Shown here: positions 37,978 through 49,012 of the stretch, piece by piece
Layout: every line of letters begins with the position of its first letter
Numbering within the stretch: the first letter of the stretch is position 1
Assembly: GCA_024449915.1 (NCBI GenBank)
Contig: JAMZAV010000027.1
Span: forward strand, 992,001 to 1,056,000
DNA from: Sweltsa coloradensis
Taxonomy: Eukaryota; Arthropoda; Insecta; Plecoptera; Chloroperlidae
Length of the DNA: 64,000 bases
Reading direction: 5' to 3'
The notes under the pieces: model-generated
Told to the model about the DNA's origin: nothing
Databases searched by the model: none
The model's input: the letters and a program-made list of their open reading frames with translations, nothing else
Program-made: the position numbers and the translations under genes

Positions 37978-38789
37978 AATGTCAGTCATAAACATTGCGA
38001 CAACTGAGCATTTTTTTGAACTAAAAGGTCTTTTATTCTAATGTTGAAGTCAAAATGTTACTTAAATTAGGATTGATATTAATAACAATGAATTAGTATC
38101 CACCGATAAAGGTTCGCAGTTCACATAATAAAATGTGTTACAATCGGTTGACAAACGAAAATGTAAATACTTATATTTTATTATATCGTCCTCTGACACA
38201 TAACATAAATGTCACAGAACGATGGATAAATCACTAGCCATTATACTAATTTATCGACAATACCGGAGCCAGTCAAACAAGTGCCAAATTCAATCTTAAG
38301 CAACGTCTTTTTAACCACACATTTGAATTTGCCCTAAGCAAACGGTTATGTTAAATGACATCATACACAGGTACAAACCTCATTTGTACATCTTCACAGA
38401 AAAAAATCGTGCATCAAACGGTATTTAAGAAAACCGTTTTCTCCTATACTTTGGTGGAAGGCAAACCGAATTTCAAAAAAAGCTCAAATTAAATTTCGCA
38501 CTTGGCCTGGATCCAGTAATATCCAAACATTGTTAAATAATAGCTGATGATGAGAATTTGAGGCGATCAAAAGAAAAATTTATAAATATTGCTGTGATGT
38601 TTCTGCCCCTCTTTCACTGAGCGTTCTTGTATTTTTAAGTTATTTGTCCAAAATAAGCGAAAAAAGTTTTCTTTAAGAATTATCTTATCTTGTCACACAT
38701 TAACTTATAAATATCTATTTTCAACAATGTATAGGTTTTGCAACATATGAAATCCTTATTGAGAGCCTGCACTCTCTCTGTGTGTTTAA
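37978..38789. other. AT-rich DNA, no feature seen
   Basis: No gene, RNA or repeat supported before the tandem array. Confidence 0.45.
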
Positions 38790-40405
38790 AGTTTGCTGTA
38801 GAAAGTGTGGCCTATTGAAGGTGCTAAAACAATAGCCGAATAAGTAAATTATATTTAGCCAGTGAGATGCTTATTAATATTGAACTTATTGAACTAATTC
38901 TTGATGAGCTATTTCATCTTCATATTTTATTTATTAGAACCTAGTAACCCGGCACCTCCACCAAAAACCATATTTTGCATTTTGTATTATTACCATTGAA
39001 CAATTTGTCAACAACTAATATAATTTTAAACTTAATAAACCCTCATGTGATAGCCCTTACTATCTCTTTACGATTAAAGATTGTTGTAAAAGGAGTTGGC
39101 CTATCAAAAGTGATAAAACAATGGCAGAAAAAGTATTGTAATTTTATATTTAGCCAGTGTGATGCTTATTAATACTTTACGATTGAACTTATTCTTGGTA
39201 ACTATTTCATCTCCATATTATAATGTTTATAAGAAATTGTAACCCGGCACCTCCACCAAAAACCATATTTTGCATTTTGTATTATTACCATTGAACGATT
39301 TGTCAACAACTAATAGAATTTTAAACTTAAGAAACCCTCATGTGATAGCCCGTACTATCTATTTACGTTTAAAGATTGTTGTAAAAGGAGTTGGCCTATC
39401 AAAAGTGTGCTAAAACAATGGCAGAAAAAGTATTGTAATTTTATATTTAGCCAGTGTGATGCTTATTAATACTTTTCTATTGAACTATTTGTGTACAGCA
39501 TATTTCATCTCAATTATAATATTTAATAAAAAGTTTTTAACCGGCACCTCTCACCAAAACCATATTTTGATTTTTATTATTACCATTAACGAACTTTGTC
39601 AACCAAATAATAATTTTTTAAACTTAAAACCTCATGTGTGCACTTACTATTTCTTACGTTTAAAGATTGTTGTAGAAGGAGATGACCTATCGAAAGTGCT
39701 AAAACAATGGTTATTTTATATTAAGCCAGTGTGATTCTTATTAATACTTTACAATTGAACTTATTCGTGGTAAACTATTTCAGCTCCATATTATATTTAT
39801 TAGAACCTAGTAACCCGGCATCTCCACCAAAAGCCATAATTTGCATTTTGCTTATTCACACTTATGATATTTGCACAACTTATATATTCTTGAACTTCAG
39901 AAACTTAGTTGCGTATATCTTTACTACTCTTTATGATAATTATGGTAAATGTGGTTGACCTATCGAAAGTGCTAAAACAATTTTATACCGTACTTTACTA
40001 TTGAACTAGTTCTTGGTTAACTATTTCATCTCCATATTATAATATTTGTTAGAAATTTGCAACCCGGCACCTCCACCGAAAACCATATTTTGCATTTTGA
40101 ATTATTACCATTGATCGATTTGTCAACAAATAATAATATTCGACACTTTATAAACTCTCATTTGATATCCCTTACAATATCGCTATGTTCAAAGTTTGCT
40201 GTCGATGGAGTTGGTCTATCTAAACTGCTAAAACAACGGCAGTAGAAGTAAAATTATTTTATATTTAGCCAGTGTGATGCTCATTAATACTTGACAGTTT
40301 TTGAACTATTTCTTAGTAATTTATTTCATCTCCATATTATAATATTTAGTAGAAATTAACAACCCGTCACCTCCACCAAAACCAACATTTTGCATTTTCT
40401 CACTC
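38790..40405 (+). repeat. Tandem array with a 250-300-bp unit, about 5.5 copies
   Basis: The landmark CCCGGCACCTCCACC (with variants) recurs at about 38948, 39243, 39541, 39814, 40062 and 40362, giving spacings of roughly 250-300. Other shared blocks are GGAGTTGGCCTATC, GTGCTAAAACAATGGCAG, TTTAGCCAGTGTGATGCTTA and TATTTCATCTCCATATTA. Copies differ by substitutions and indels. Frames at 38975, 39456, 39731 and 40057 repeat the same peptide-like string with many changes and are by-products of the repeat. The landmark is also found inside the candidate exon at 25518-25660. Confidence 0.85.
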
Positions 40406-41559
40406 ACTGATCACTCAATGTTAATCTTTTTGCTTCCAAATACTATTTTGATACACGTTTATAACCTAAATTTAAAAAATGGCATAACATGATAAATGTT
40501 TTAAATGACAATTTGTTACTTGTGTATGTTAAATTATAATTTTAAAAATCTATGCAAATACTAACTTACTGATTCACGTCCATAGAAACACAGTTATGTA
40601 ATAAGCATTATTTTGTTGAAATTATGTGATTAGTTTCTGCTGATGCATAAATACGGATTATCACATTTCATTGCATCATAAGTCTTAGTAAAGACGCAAC
40701 TCCAGTATTTCTCAATCATATCTCTCTCGCTTCTTACGCTGTAATCCCCCTCTCTTTCAGCTAGCACGTTTCTCATTAATATAATTTAGGAGGATTGAGA
40801 GGAACTCAGATTTGCCAAAACCGATCACGCGCTGGGTGATAATACATTTATACAGTAGTAACTAAATGCAAATCCCATTACACAAACTGGCAATTGTGAA
40901 TTGTTACATTTACTACAGATGAAACGATATAAAACTGATACAGTAGAGATAATCAACTGTTCAATGTACACTAGAAGTATTTTAATGTTGAATTTCACAG
41001 TAAAATGTATTATCTCAACACACATATTTCTCATGATAACACTGTTAATTCCCATTAATTTATCGTCAAGTGCGTGGTATCCTTTTAATCCCGACGTCTA
41101 TTTTTGGCAACTTAAACTTTTAGCTTGTACTTATACGACACCACATTAATCTTCTACGATCTTTGGAGTCAGAAAGGCCGTAAATCAAACTGATTGTAAC
41201 GCCGTTCATTACATTAACATTCCTAAGTTATTTGTTGCCTGGAGTTTAATATTTGCGAGAAATATTGTTTTGTGTAACCATTTACTTCTTTATTATAGTG
41301 ATCTTAAATATATCACACTAACGAATTCATTTATATTAATGTTTTGCTAAATACTGTTTTTTTTTGTTCTTTGCATATTTTAAAACATAAAACACAATTG
41401 CGAAATAGGGTGAATGAATAATAATGGTATTAATTTTTTCAAACACAATATTAGGCGTGTTAGATAATATTCGAAAAGAAGACGGTTTCGTGTTTATAGA
41501 AATATAAATGCACGTAAATAAAACATGACCTATTATACGTCAACACAAGTCATTGGCTT
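40406..41559. other. AT-rich DNA, no feature seen
   Basis: No gene, RNA or repeat supported. Confidence 0.45.
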
Positions 41560-41829
41560 TTCATTCGTAACCTCGCGTCTCGCATCCCGTCCAACAACAT
41601 TCGTATCCGTAGCCAAGATAATATTTTGTTTCTCGACTCGTTCCGTCTTGCAGAGCGAGGTGAATGCACAATGTCCGTCGGAGACTGAGGCAAGGCGAGG
41701 AAGCTGGGGCGTATCCGGCCGGCACAGGCCCTGCATGTAGAGCGCGCGGGAGGGTGATGAGCGAGCGAGCAGTAGCTAGTCCATGTCACGGGAGAACGCT
41801 CGTTGTTTGCACAGTTGACGGCATGTCAG
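41560..41829. other. GC-rich, CpG-containing patch
   Basis: Dense CG dinucleotides and GAGCG/GCGCG motifs in a locally GC-rich block. Four overlapping frames on both strands are open because of composition. None has a recognisable domain. It could be a promoter or untranslated first exon. Direction is unknown. Confidence 0.3.
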
Positions 41830-41830
41830 T

Positions 41831-41861
<31 letters not shown>
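41830..41861 (+). repeat. GA dinucleotide microsatellite
   Basis: Nearly pure GA units, beginning with GAGAGT. Confidence 0.9.
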
Positions 41862-43293
41862 GGAGGCGGATACGCTTGTTTCAGGGATGCAATGCCTAGG
41901 CCTACTCTCGACCAAAACGATACGTTAATAATTCACCCGGGAAGAAATACTTGATGAAGTTGCTTCCGTTAGAGTTTCTGACGTTTATGTACTTCAACCA
42001 CACTTTATAAAATATTTATCGGGAAAAAGGTTTTGTTTGTTTGAACTTTCTTTGAAATCAGTGTGGAAACTTTCCGAAAATTCTCAAAAAAGAGTAGTAA
42101 GATTTTAGGTATTTCGTTGAACTGGATGCTCATAGTGGTTATTATTAAACAAGTTTTGTTTTTTAATTATTGCTCCGTCTTGATGAAAATCGAACACCCG
42201 ACAGAATAACATTGTATCATCGTATCATCATTTTTGTAGTTTTGCGGAAAAGGATAAGAATTGTGCAATAAACGAACTTATGTTCTTGTTTTAATACAAT
42301 ACCGGGTCTGAAACCCTCAACCGAAAAGTATTATAATATGGAATTATGAGATGTTCATGCATTGTACAATTCAAGCCTTTTCCCCAATACTACAAAATGA
42401 TGGTACAACGTTGTTGCTATTTTATACATCATAGTTTACGAATTGGTAAAGTTATGTAAGCATTGGTCCCATTGTAATCTCTTTTTGACCCATCGTTCAG
42501 AGTCATGTAAAAACTATTCTAAACAACGCGTTGTTTGAATATTTCCTTCCTAAAATATATTTTTGCATTCACTCATCGCCCATGTGTGCAGATATTGATA
42601 CCCTTCCATACCTAACAAATCGCTAGAATCCATTAATATCCGACATCGCATCGTTAGTAGTAAATGTTGTTCATGCTGCTTTTACGTAATAAAAACAAAT
42701 CACCTGACCACATCAATAACAGCCTTAATGACTTGTTCCCCAAACTGAACTATATGCGTAAGCATCGTTTTACAGTTCATGTTAAAATGTTTTTACAGAC
42801 TATTTTAAATATATATGTTCACGTGTATTTTTCTATAGTCTCTAAATTAATTAATTAAAGGAAAGCAAAAATGGAATTTACTCTTGTACCACAATTATCT
42901 AAACATGTTTAATTGAGCATTGTTTTCCGGGTCAATTAATCGCAATAAATTTAAAGTCACTTCGTTTTCTAAATGACCACCCAGTATGTGCGACTCCTAG
43001 GCGTTGCCAGCTGTCAAAACAGTTTTATTGACAGTAATACGTCTCCAAATACGTCTATGGTCGCGCCTGTTATATTACTCGGGCTTGTTAACGTTCAATG
43101 CATGCATTCTCTACTGCAGCTGCTTTGGCATTGTTTACTTCATCTTAATTATGATTGACGTAAATCATGATTTAAAGTAGGAGGTTAGTAATATTCTTTA
43201 ATTTTAGCTATTTTGTATCAGTTTTTAAATAGATTGTGTGTATTGTTTCAACCTTAGTCTATTATGATTATTTGGGGCAATTAGTAATTAGCT
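41862..43293. other. AT-rich DNA, no feature seen
   Basis: No gene, RNA or repeat supported. Confidence 0.45.
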
Positions 43294-44188
43294 GAGTGAG
43301 CGAAGCGAATGAGGATTTATAACGCCACTTGATCGGGTCTTCGTCGTGACTATGTAAAATGTAAAATGTAAAATGTAAAATGTAAAATGTAAAATGTAAA
43401 ATGTAAAATGTAAAATGTAAAATGTAAAATGTAAAATGTAAAATGTAAAATCTAAAATGTGTGTCCGGTCCTATACGGCTGAACGGCCACATAGATTGTG
43501 CTGAAATTTTAAACAGACATCCGTGACTAGGTAACTGAGAACTGCTATCAAAATGAGAAAAATCGGTAGTGATTTAAACCTACAAGAAATAATCAAATGA
43601 AAAATAGGCGTGAAATGTGTAGGTTTCATTTTAACAACAATTCTTTTGTTCTTGAAAAAATCACTGACTCCTAGATGCTACTCCGGTTGCAACAAGGTCC
43701 CCTGTATCTACTCCTAGCGGAGGTTTTGCGAATCGGCCTGTGCTCGGCAGCGAAGCCTAGCGGAAATCTAGGGGACCTTGGGTTGCAATAGAGATCGTGG
43801 AAAAAATATTTGTAATCCAGTATGCAGTGACCAAGGTGCAAACATCAGCTCGTAAGCATGGAAGATTTTAACTCCCCGTAGCTGGAGGCGAGCTCTGGCA
43901 GTCGTTTCGGGGACCTTTCCTCGTTACCTTGACCACCACCCCAACGACAGCGAAGACAACACGATGCTGATAACAAACGATGAAGAGCATGATATGATAA
44001 CCCCCCTTTCCTCCCCCTACCCGTGACTGGTTCTGACCAGCATTGGACTTTCCTCCCACATCCCCTAGGCTAGAGTGGCGCATTAGGCTCTAACGGTTAG
44101 CCTTAGATAGGGGGAAGAAAGGGAATGTTACCGGGTACTCTACACATGGCTCACTCACTCGTCTAACGAGTTTGGCGTTTCCCTAGTA
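43294..44188 (+). mobile_element. Helentron-like non-autonomous element 4
   Basis: The 5' end is TGAGTGAGCGAAGCGAATGA. A heptanucleotide array follows, then a segment (CCGGTCCTATACGGCTGAAC) that parallels the post-microsatellite block of the other elements. The 3' end has GCTCACTCA, the inverted complement of the 5' motif, then a hairpin (AACG and CGTT arms) and CCTAGTA (44182-44188). The middle carries an extra inverted repeat (43686-43703 with 43769-43789) and GC-rich sequence near 43860-44100. No transposase is seen. The minus frame 43268-43492 is the array read through. Confidence 0.6.
43352..43458 (+). repeat. Heptanucleotide array (TAAAATG)n
   Basis: About 15 nearly perfect 7-base units inside element 4, in the position that other family members fill with TTTC or TTTG repeats. 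Confidence 0.95.
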
Positions 44189-45682
44189 GTAAATAAAAAG
44201 TAACGAAAAAGCAATCGTCTCTTGCGAAATATATTTTTTAGTAAAATTGATCGTGTTCAATCATATTTACATACTTATCATTTTGTGTTAAGATAAACGC
44301 AACTATGTAATATTAGGGGCGTATTCCAAAGCTCCACTTTACGTAGCTGACTAGCCTAGTTAAATTAACTCTTCTATGATAACAATGACAGTGACGTCAC
44401 AATGGAAGTGGAACTGTGATTGGCTGACTCTGAGCTAACAGACTAGAGGTTAAGTTGCATTGGGTTTCATCCGAAATAACATGTGAATGGAGTATGTTCT
44501 TGATCCGATAATCTCCAACTTCCGATAATCCTAGGGAATGCAGGCAATCTGTGGTAGGCCTATTTAACTGAGCCCAAACATTCCCTTAAGATAGCCGACC
44601 CTCGCCCTCAGCGCTAGGGCTGTATGTATTGCCACGGGTGCTTTAGGTTTAACAGTTAAATCGTCTCACCATTTAACCACCCTCTGAATTGCCGGTGGAA
44701 TGCAATACAGCATAAAAGCGATATGTGCATCAGTTATCAGAATTACGTTATTCGTTTAAACAATCATCGGGTTTGATATATTTGCATTAAAAATAAATTA
44801 TTTCATTTAAAAAAACTTGTTGGTATTAGAAGTATTCCTAATTAAAATGTAAATAATTCTTGAATGCATTTAACTAATGTGCAGGAGAAAACATATGATC
44901 AAAATTGTTACCAACAGTGCAGTGGCAGTGGCAGTGGTGTAATTACCACTACATTTCGCACACATTGTAAGGCATGACGTAAAACGTGACTCATCAAATC
45001 GTCCCCTAACCCCGTTCTCTCAAACTCACTACCTACCCCCTTCCCCACCTAGATCACACACACGTTTACGTCGCGTTCACCCACTAATGAGACATCACGT
45101 CTCTTCACTTTCTGTTGATATGTTGATCAATGCAAATTCAAATCTTCAACACTTCATTACTCATTCGTTAAGTAATTTATCGTCATTAAATAATCACCGC
45201 GGTATGCCCACATATCCATTTGCATTATAAACATACACACATAATTGTTTGTAATGCACTATTTATCCAAGAACATCACGTATTATGGTAGGGCGTTACA
45301 AAATAGAAAACATGACGATATGAATTTATAAATAAGTAAATAAGAAACAAAATGACAGCCAGTCCAAATGGCTTCTCGAAGAATTCTTGAAGAAAATTAA
45401 TAAACGTAAGTAAACATGGATTGAGTAGATATTTGAGTGGAATTTAATGTGAAGCCTGAAATGAATCAATAACAATAATGTTGCGATTGACTGTAGGATA
45501 AAAGGATAGGAGCAATGGGGACAATTCCAGTATTTTTTTCAACTTCCAGGAAAAAAGTTTGTATTACAAGTAGTTTGACAGATGAGATTGTAATATGTGT
45601 TCTGTGATGGTCCATTTGTATTTTAAGAAACCACTTATATAGTTATTAGGTTATATTTTAGAGGTTTGTTTAATGTTAATTT
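44189..45682. other. Unassigned, with a CRE-like palindrome
   Basis: GTGACGTCAC (44391-44400) is a perfect cAMP-response-element palindrome. The surrounding sequence (about 44318-44475) has weak inverted similarity between its halves and may be an old MITE. No gene was seen. Confidence 0.3.
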
Positions 45683-45964
45683 TTACACACAAATAACAAA
45701 AACTTGTAGAAATACAGCCAAACCTTACACACTCAAAAGGAATGAGATCTAAAAAAGGGCCAAGCTCATCTACCCTTCCACATTTGCGCATTCTTAATTC
45801 ATAAACGTACAGTGTCCCATAACAGCATCCTCGAAAAGCTTGGCAAAATAGAATTTGCGATTATTAATTTAACGTAATAGTTTATCCAAGTTCTTTTTTT
45901 CTAATTAATTTAAACGTAAACAAGCAAATTCTATTTTGCCAAGCTTTTCGAGGATGCTGTTATG

Positions 45965-47350
45965 TAATCCTGTCAAATAAGAATTTTTGGAGGAAAAAAT
46001 TGCGATGTCGCTGAATTTTTGCAGAGACCTTCCTTGAATGATACTTATCAACATACTAAAACTCCCCTACAATCGGACTGGAGCTTCGGCCGCCATATTG
46101 GAAAATGGCGGCCAAAAAGTGTTTGTTATCGAATATCTCCAAATTGGTTTGAGATAGACAAAATATCTCAATGGCAAAAATATTCCCTATTTAATTCCCT
46201 ACAAAACAGGTGTCTTCTATAGTTTTGGTAGGGGCAAAGGTTACGTCACAAAATCGTGGTTTACACGTTGCTTTTGGAGTAACAGCTAATTTCCAAATTT
46301 TCACGCCCAGCATCAAACAATGCCCGGTAAATCCGTAATAAATCGATTTAAATACAAAAGGACTTTTGTACGGGGTTCATGAAAGCTTCCATTAGTATTT
46401 TTAAAAATCAGTTCTGCGAAATCGGATTTTGCATTTACCCGGAATTTGGGTTTTTCCATTGTTGGCATTATCTAAAAAATGCCTTATTTTACTGTCCATT
46501 ATTAAGCACTAAATAGCATTGGAAGAAAAATTCTTTCTACGCACATTGAAATGACTTAAATAATGATCCAATTACAACCAAAGTTTAAATCCAATATGGC
46601 TGCTAATTCCTAATATTCACAATATGAATACTTTTTTCGTGCTGTTTATACACTCTTTTTGTTACATAATTCACTTTGATGTTGTGGATATAAGGAATGA
46701 GCAGCGATATTGGATTTAAACTTTGGTTGTAATCGGATCATTATTTGAGTCATTTCAATGTGCGTAGGAAGAATTTTTCCTCCAATGCTATTTAGTGATT
46801 AATAATGGACAGTCAAAAAGGGTATTTTTGAGGAAATGCCAACAATGGAAAAACCCAAATTCCGGGTAAATGCAAAATTTGATTTCGCAGACTTGAATTT
46901 TTAAAAAACTAATGGAAGCTTTCATGAACCCCGTACACAAGTCCTTTTGTATTTAAATCGATTTCTAACGGATTTACCGGGCATTGTTTGATGCTGGGCG
47001 TGAAAATTTGGAAATTAGCTGGTACTCCAATAAGCAACATATAAACCACGATTTTGTGACGTAACCTTTGCCCCTACCAAAACTATAGAAGACACCTGTT
47101 TTGTAGGGAATTAAATAAGAAATATTTTTGCCATTGAGATATTTTGTCTATCTCAAACCAATTTGGAGATATTCGATAACAAACACCGTTTGGCCGCCAT
47201 TTTCCAATATGGCGGCCGAAGCTCCAGTCCGATTGTAGGGGAGTTTTAGTGTGTTTATTACTATAATATAAGGAAGGTCTCTGCAAAAATTCAGCGACAT
47301 CGCAATTTTTTCCTCCAAACGTCAATATACGATCTTATTTGACAGGATTA
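45965..47350. mobile_element. 1.39-kb foldback element nested in copy B
   Basis: It begins TAATCCTGTCAAATAAGA and ends with the inverted complement (GACAGGATTA). It is flanked by ATG on both sides (45962-45964 and 47351-47353), and comparison with copy A suggests a single ATG at the empty site. Arms of about 660-670 bp (45965-46626 and 46679-47350) surround a spacer of about 52 bp. The two frames 46019-46222 (plus) and 47083-47325 (minus) encode almost the same peptide because the arms are mirror copies. No transposase motif is seen. Alternatively the duplication is TA with ATCCTGTC ends. Confidence 0.8.
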
Positions 47351-47711
47351 ATGGCTACGTTTATGAATTAAGAATGCGCAAATGTGGAAGGGTAGATGAG
47401 CTTGGCCCTTCTTTTAGATCTCATTTCTTTTGAGTGTGTAAGGTTTGGCTGTATTTCTACAAGTTTTTTTATTTGTGATTCTCATTACTTTTTCAAGTTC
47501 CATTACAAAATTATTTGTTAAAATACAATATTTTTATCAAAGTTGATTTAATTTTTATGGTATTGTATTAGCAATAACAATAGGATGTAAAATATCTAGG
47601 TCCGGATTCATGTACATCCTGGGTATAGGTGGTATAACCATGGTATAACGACGGTATAAGCAACTCACGTCCAATTAAAACTTTCCCATGTAACAACAAA
47701 CGCACAACTAA

Positions 47712-47999
47712 TGTTATTTTACACCTATTTCACTGCATCCACAGCCATGTAAATCATCAGATAATCAAAAGAATATTGAAAATTTTCACCATCTTTTGTT
47801 TTACATTTTCATTAAAAGTGACAGGAGATTGCGTGAGTTAATTAAAAGAAAAGAAAAGGCTTATTATTGCCGTAAATTTTGGAATAGCCTAGGACTATCA
47901 TACCATTGTTTATCTGCATTAGGCTTTTTAGTAATCAAAACTAGTTATTTGTGCGGGAAGTGTGTCAAAACAAGGAAGTGCTGGCCTAGGGTTGGCTAA
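47712..47999 (+). pseudogene. Open frame conserved between repeat copies, copy B
   Basis: Counterpart of 12237-12497. It stays open from just after a TAA at 47709 to 47999. The shared core contains NIENFHHLLFYIFIKSDRR and then YYCRKFWNSLGLSY. The C-terminus diverges from copy A through small indels. No known family and no clear ATG near the start of homology. Confidence 0.3.
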
Positions 48000-48458
48000 G
48001 AAAGGCCTAGGGCTTGTCAAACATGTAGTGTAAGTATTTATTTATCTAGTCCTATAGCCTAATGGAACTTTAGACCTACACTGTTGTATTATAAATAATT
48101 TTCTACATCTGGGCCTAGGCCAGGGACGGTTTCTGATTTGTTTTATGAGAGTATAATGACACCTTTTCTCGTTCCACACAAAGAAGAAAAATTTTAAATG
48201 TCCGCTATTTGTTTACGTATCGCACTTTCCCGCCTAACTCTGCTTATACCGTCAACAAGTGTCAAGTAACTATGGTTACTTGTTGATTGTATGCCAAGTG
48301 TTTAAGGCTTATTTTAAAACCTTTATTTGGAAGCCTTCCAACAAACTTTTTCAACTTTTTTTTTCAAAAGAGACTATATTTCTATAACCTTAATGTCCAT
48401 GTAAAATATGAACATTGTAGTCCCACCCGTCTGGTCAGAATCGCGGGCCGACGTATTA

Positions 48459-48509
48459 GATGTTAGCAGTAGCAGTAGCAGTAGCATAGCAGTAGCAGTA
48501 GCTAACATC
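48459..48509 (+). repeat. Trinucleotide array inside a hairpin (copy B)
   Basis: GATGTTAGC and GCTAACATC flank an AGT/AGC-type array whose length differs from that at 11721-11768. Confidence 0.8.
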
Positions 48510-48936
48510 CTTAAAGTGATTTTGAGCATGTTTCAAGTCATTTTTTTCACCAAGAAGGAATAATCGTACCACAATAAAATTTGGCATGTGTTGTCAGGTA
48601 CCTAAATCCCTCGATTGTGATAGTTTTCAAGTTCACATCACGTTACATGACGGCTGGGTAACACCTCGAAATCACCCCAACTCTGCTTGGTGAATAAGGT
48701 GCTTGAGTGTGTAGCGCACCGCGGCTTGGCTGCGGCGCCCTAACGGGCACCTATATTTCAATGTATTTTTATCAATTGATTGTTATTCTGTGTCGCAAGG
48801 CAACAGCGCTGGCTGCAGAGACCATTAAAGGTTCATTATTTATACAAATTTACATAATTATCTTTGAGACTGAACGCCTGTATTAATGCAATGTTGCTAT
48901 TCGAGACGATGAAATGCAATTACTAAAATCCCATTT

Positions 48937-49012
48937 CTTACGCGGGGTTCGAACCCACGTCCTCGTCAAGTCATAAGCTTCGGACTAGCGCCCCAATCGT
49001 ATGAGCCACCGT
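48937..49012 (-). ncRNA. tRNA-like sequence, probable SINE head
   Basis: On the minus strand an A-box-like TGGCTCATACGATTGG is followed by a B-box within the T arm GTGGG-TTCGAAC-CCCGC, which pairs fully. The region between them is long, as in class II tRNAs, and the acceptor ends do not pair. A SINE head or tRNA pseudogene is more likely than a functional gene. Confidence 0.5.

Larger units (their letters stand above)
45683..48752 (-). repeat. 1.7-kb dispersed repeat, copy B (interrupted)
   Basis: Inverted relative to copy A (11482-13213) and collinear with it after removal of a 1.39-kb insertion in the palindrome. Shared parts include the palindrome arm (45683-45858), the conserved frame (47712-47999), the GG-CCGGATTCA motif near 47601, the module related to Helentron-like bodies (48300-48450), the hairpin-flanked microsatellite (48459-48509) and the GCCC-TAAC-GGGC edge. 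Flanks outside this interval do not match copy A, so these edges are the true repeat boundaries to within a few bases. Confidence 0.75.

Noticed and set aside
38975..40245. Repeated peptide-like frames suggesting a repeat protein
   Set aside because: They follow the noncoding tandem array, with frame changes and stops between units.
44318..44475. Possible MITE beginning GGGGCGTATTCC
   Set aside because: No matching inverted terminus or target duplication could be found, only weak similarity between halves.
46019..47325. Two frames encoding nearly the same protein, resembling a gene pair
   Set aside because: They are mirror images in the arms of the nested foldback element, so their similarity comes from the inverted repeat.
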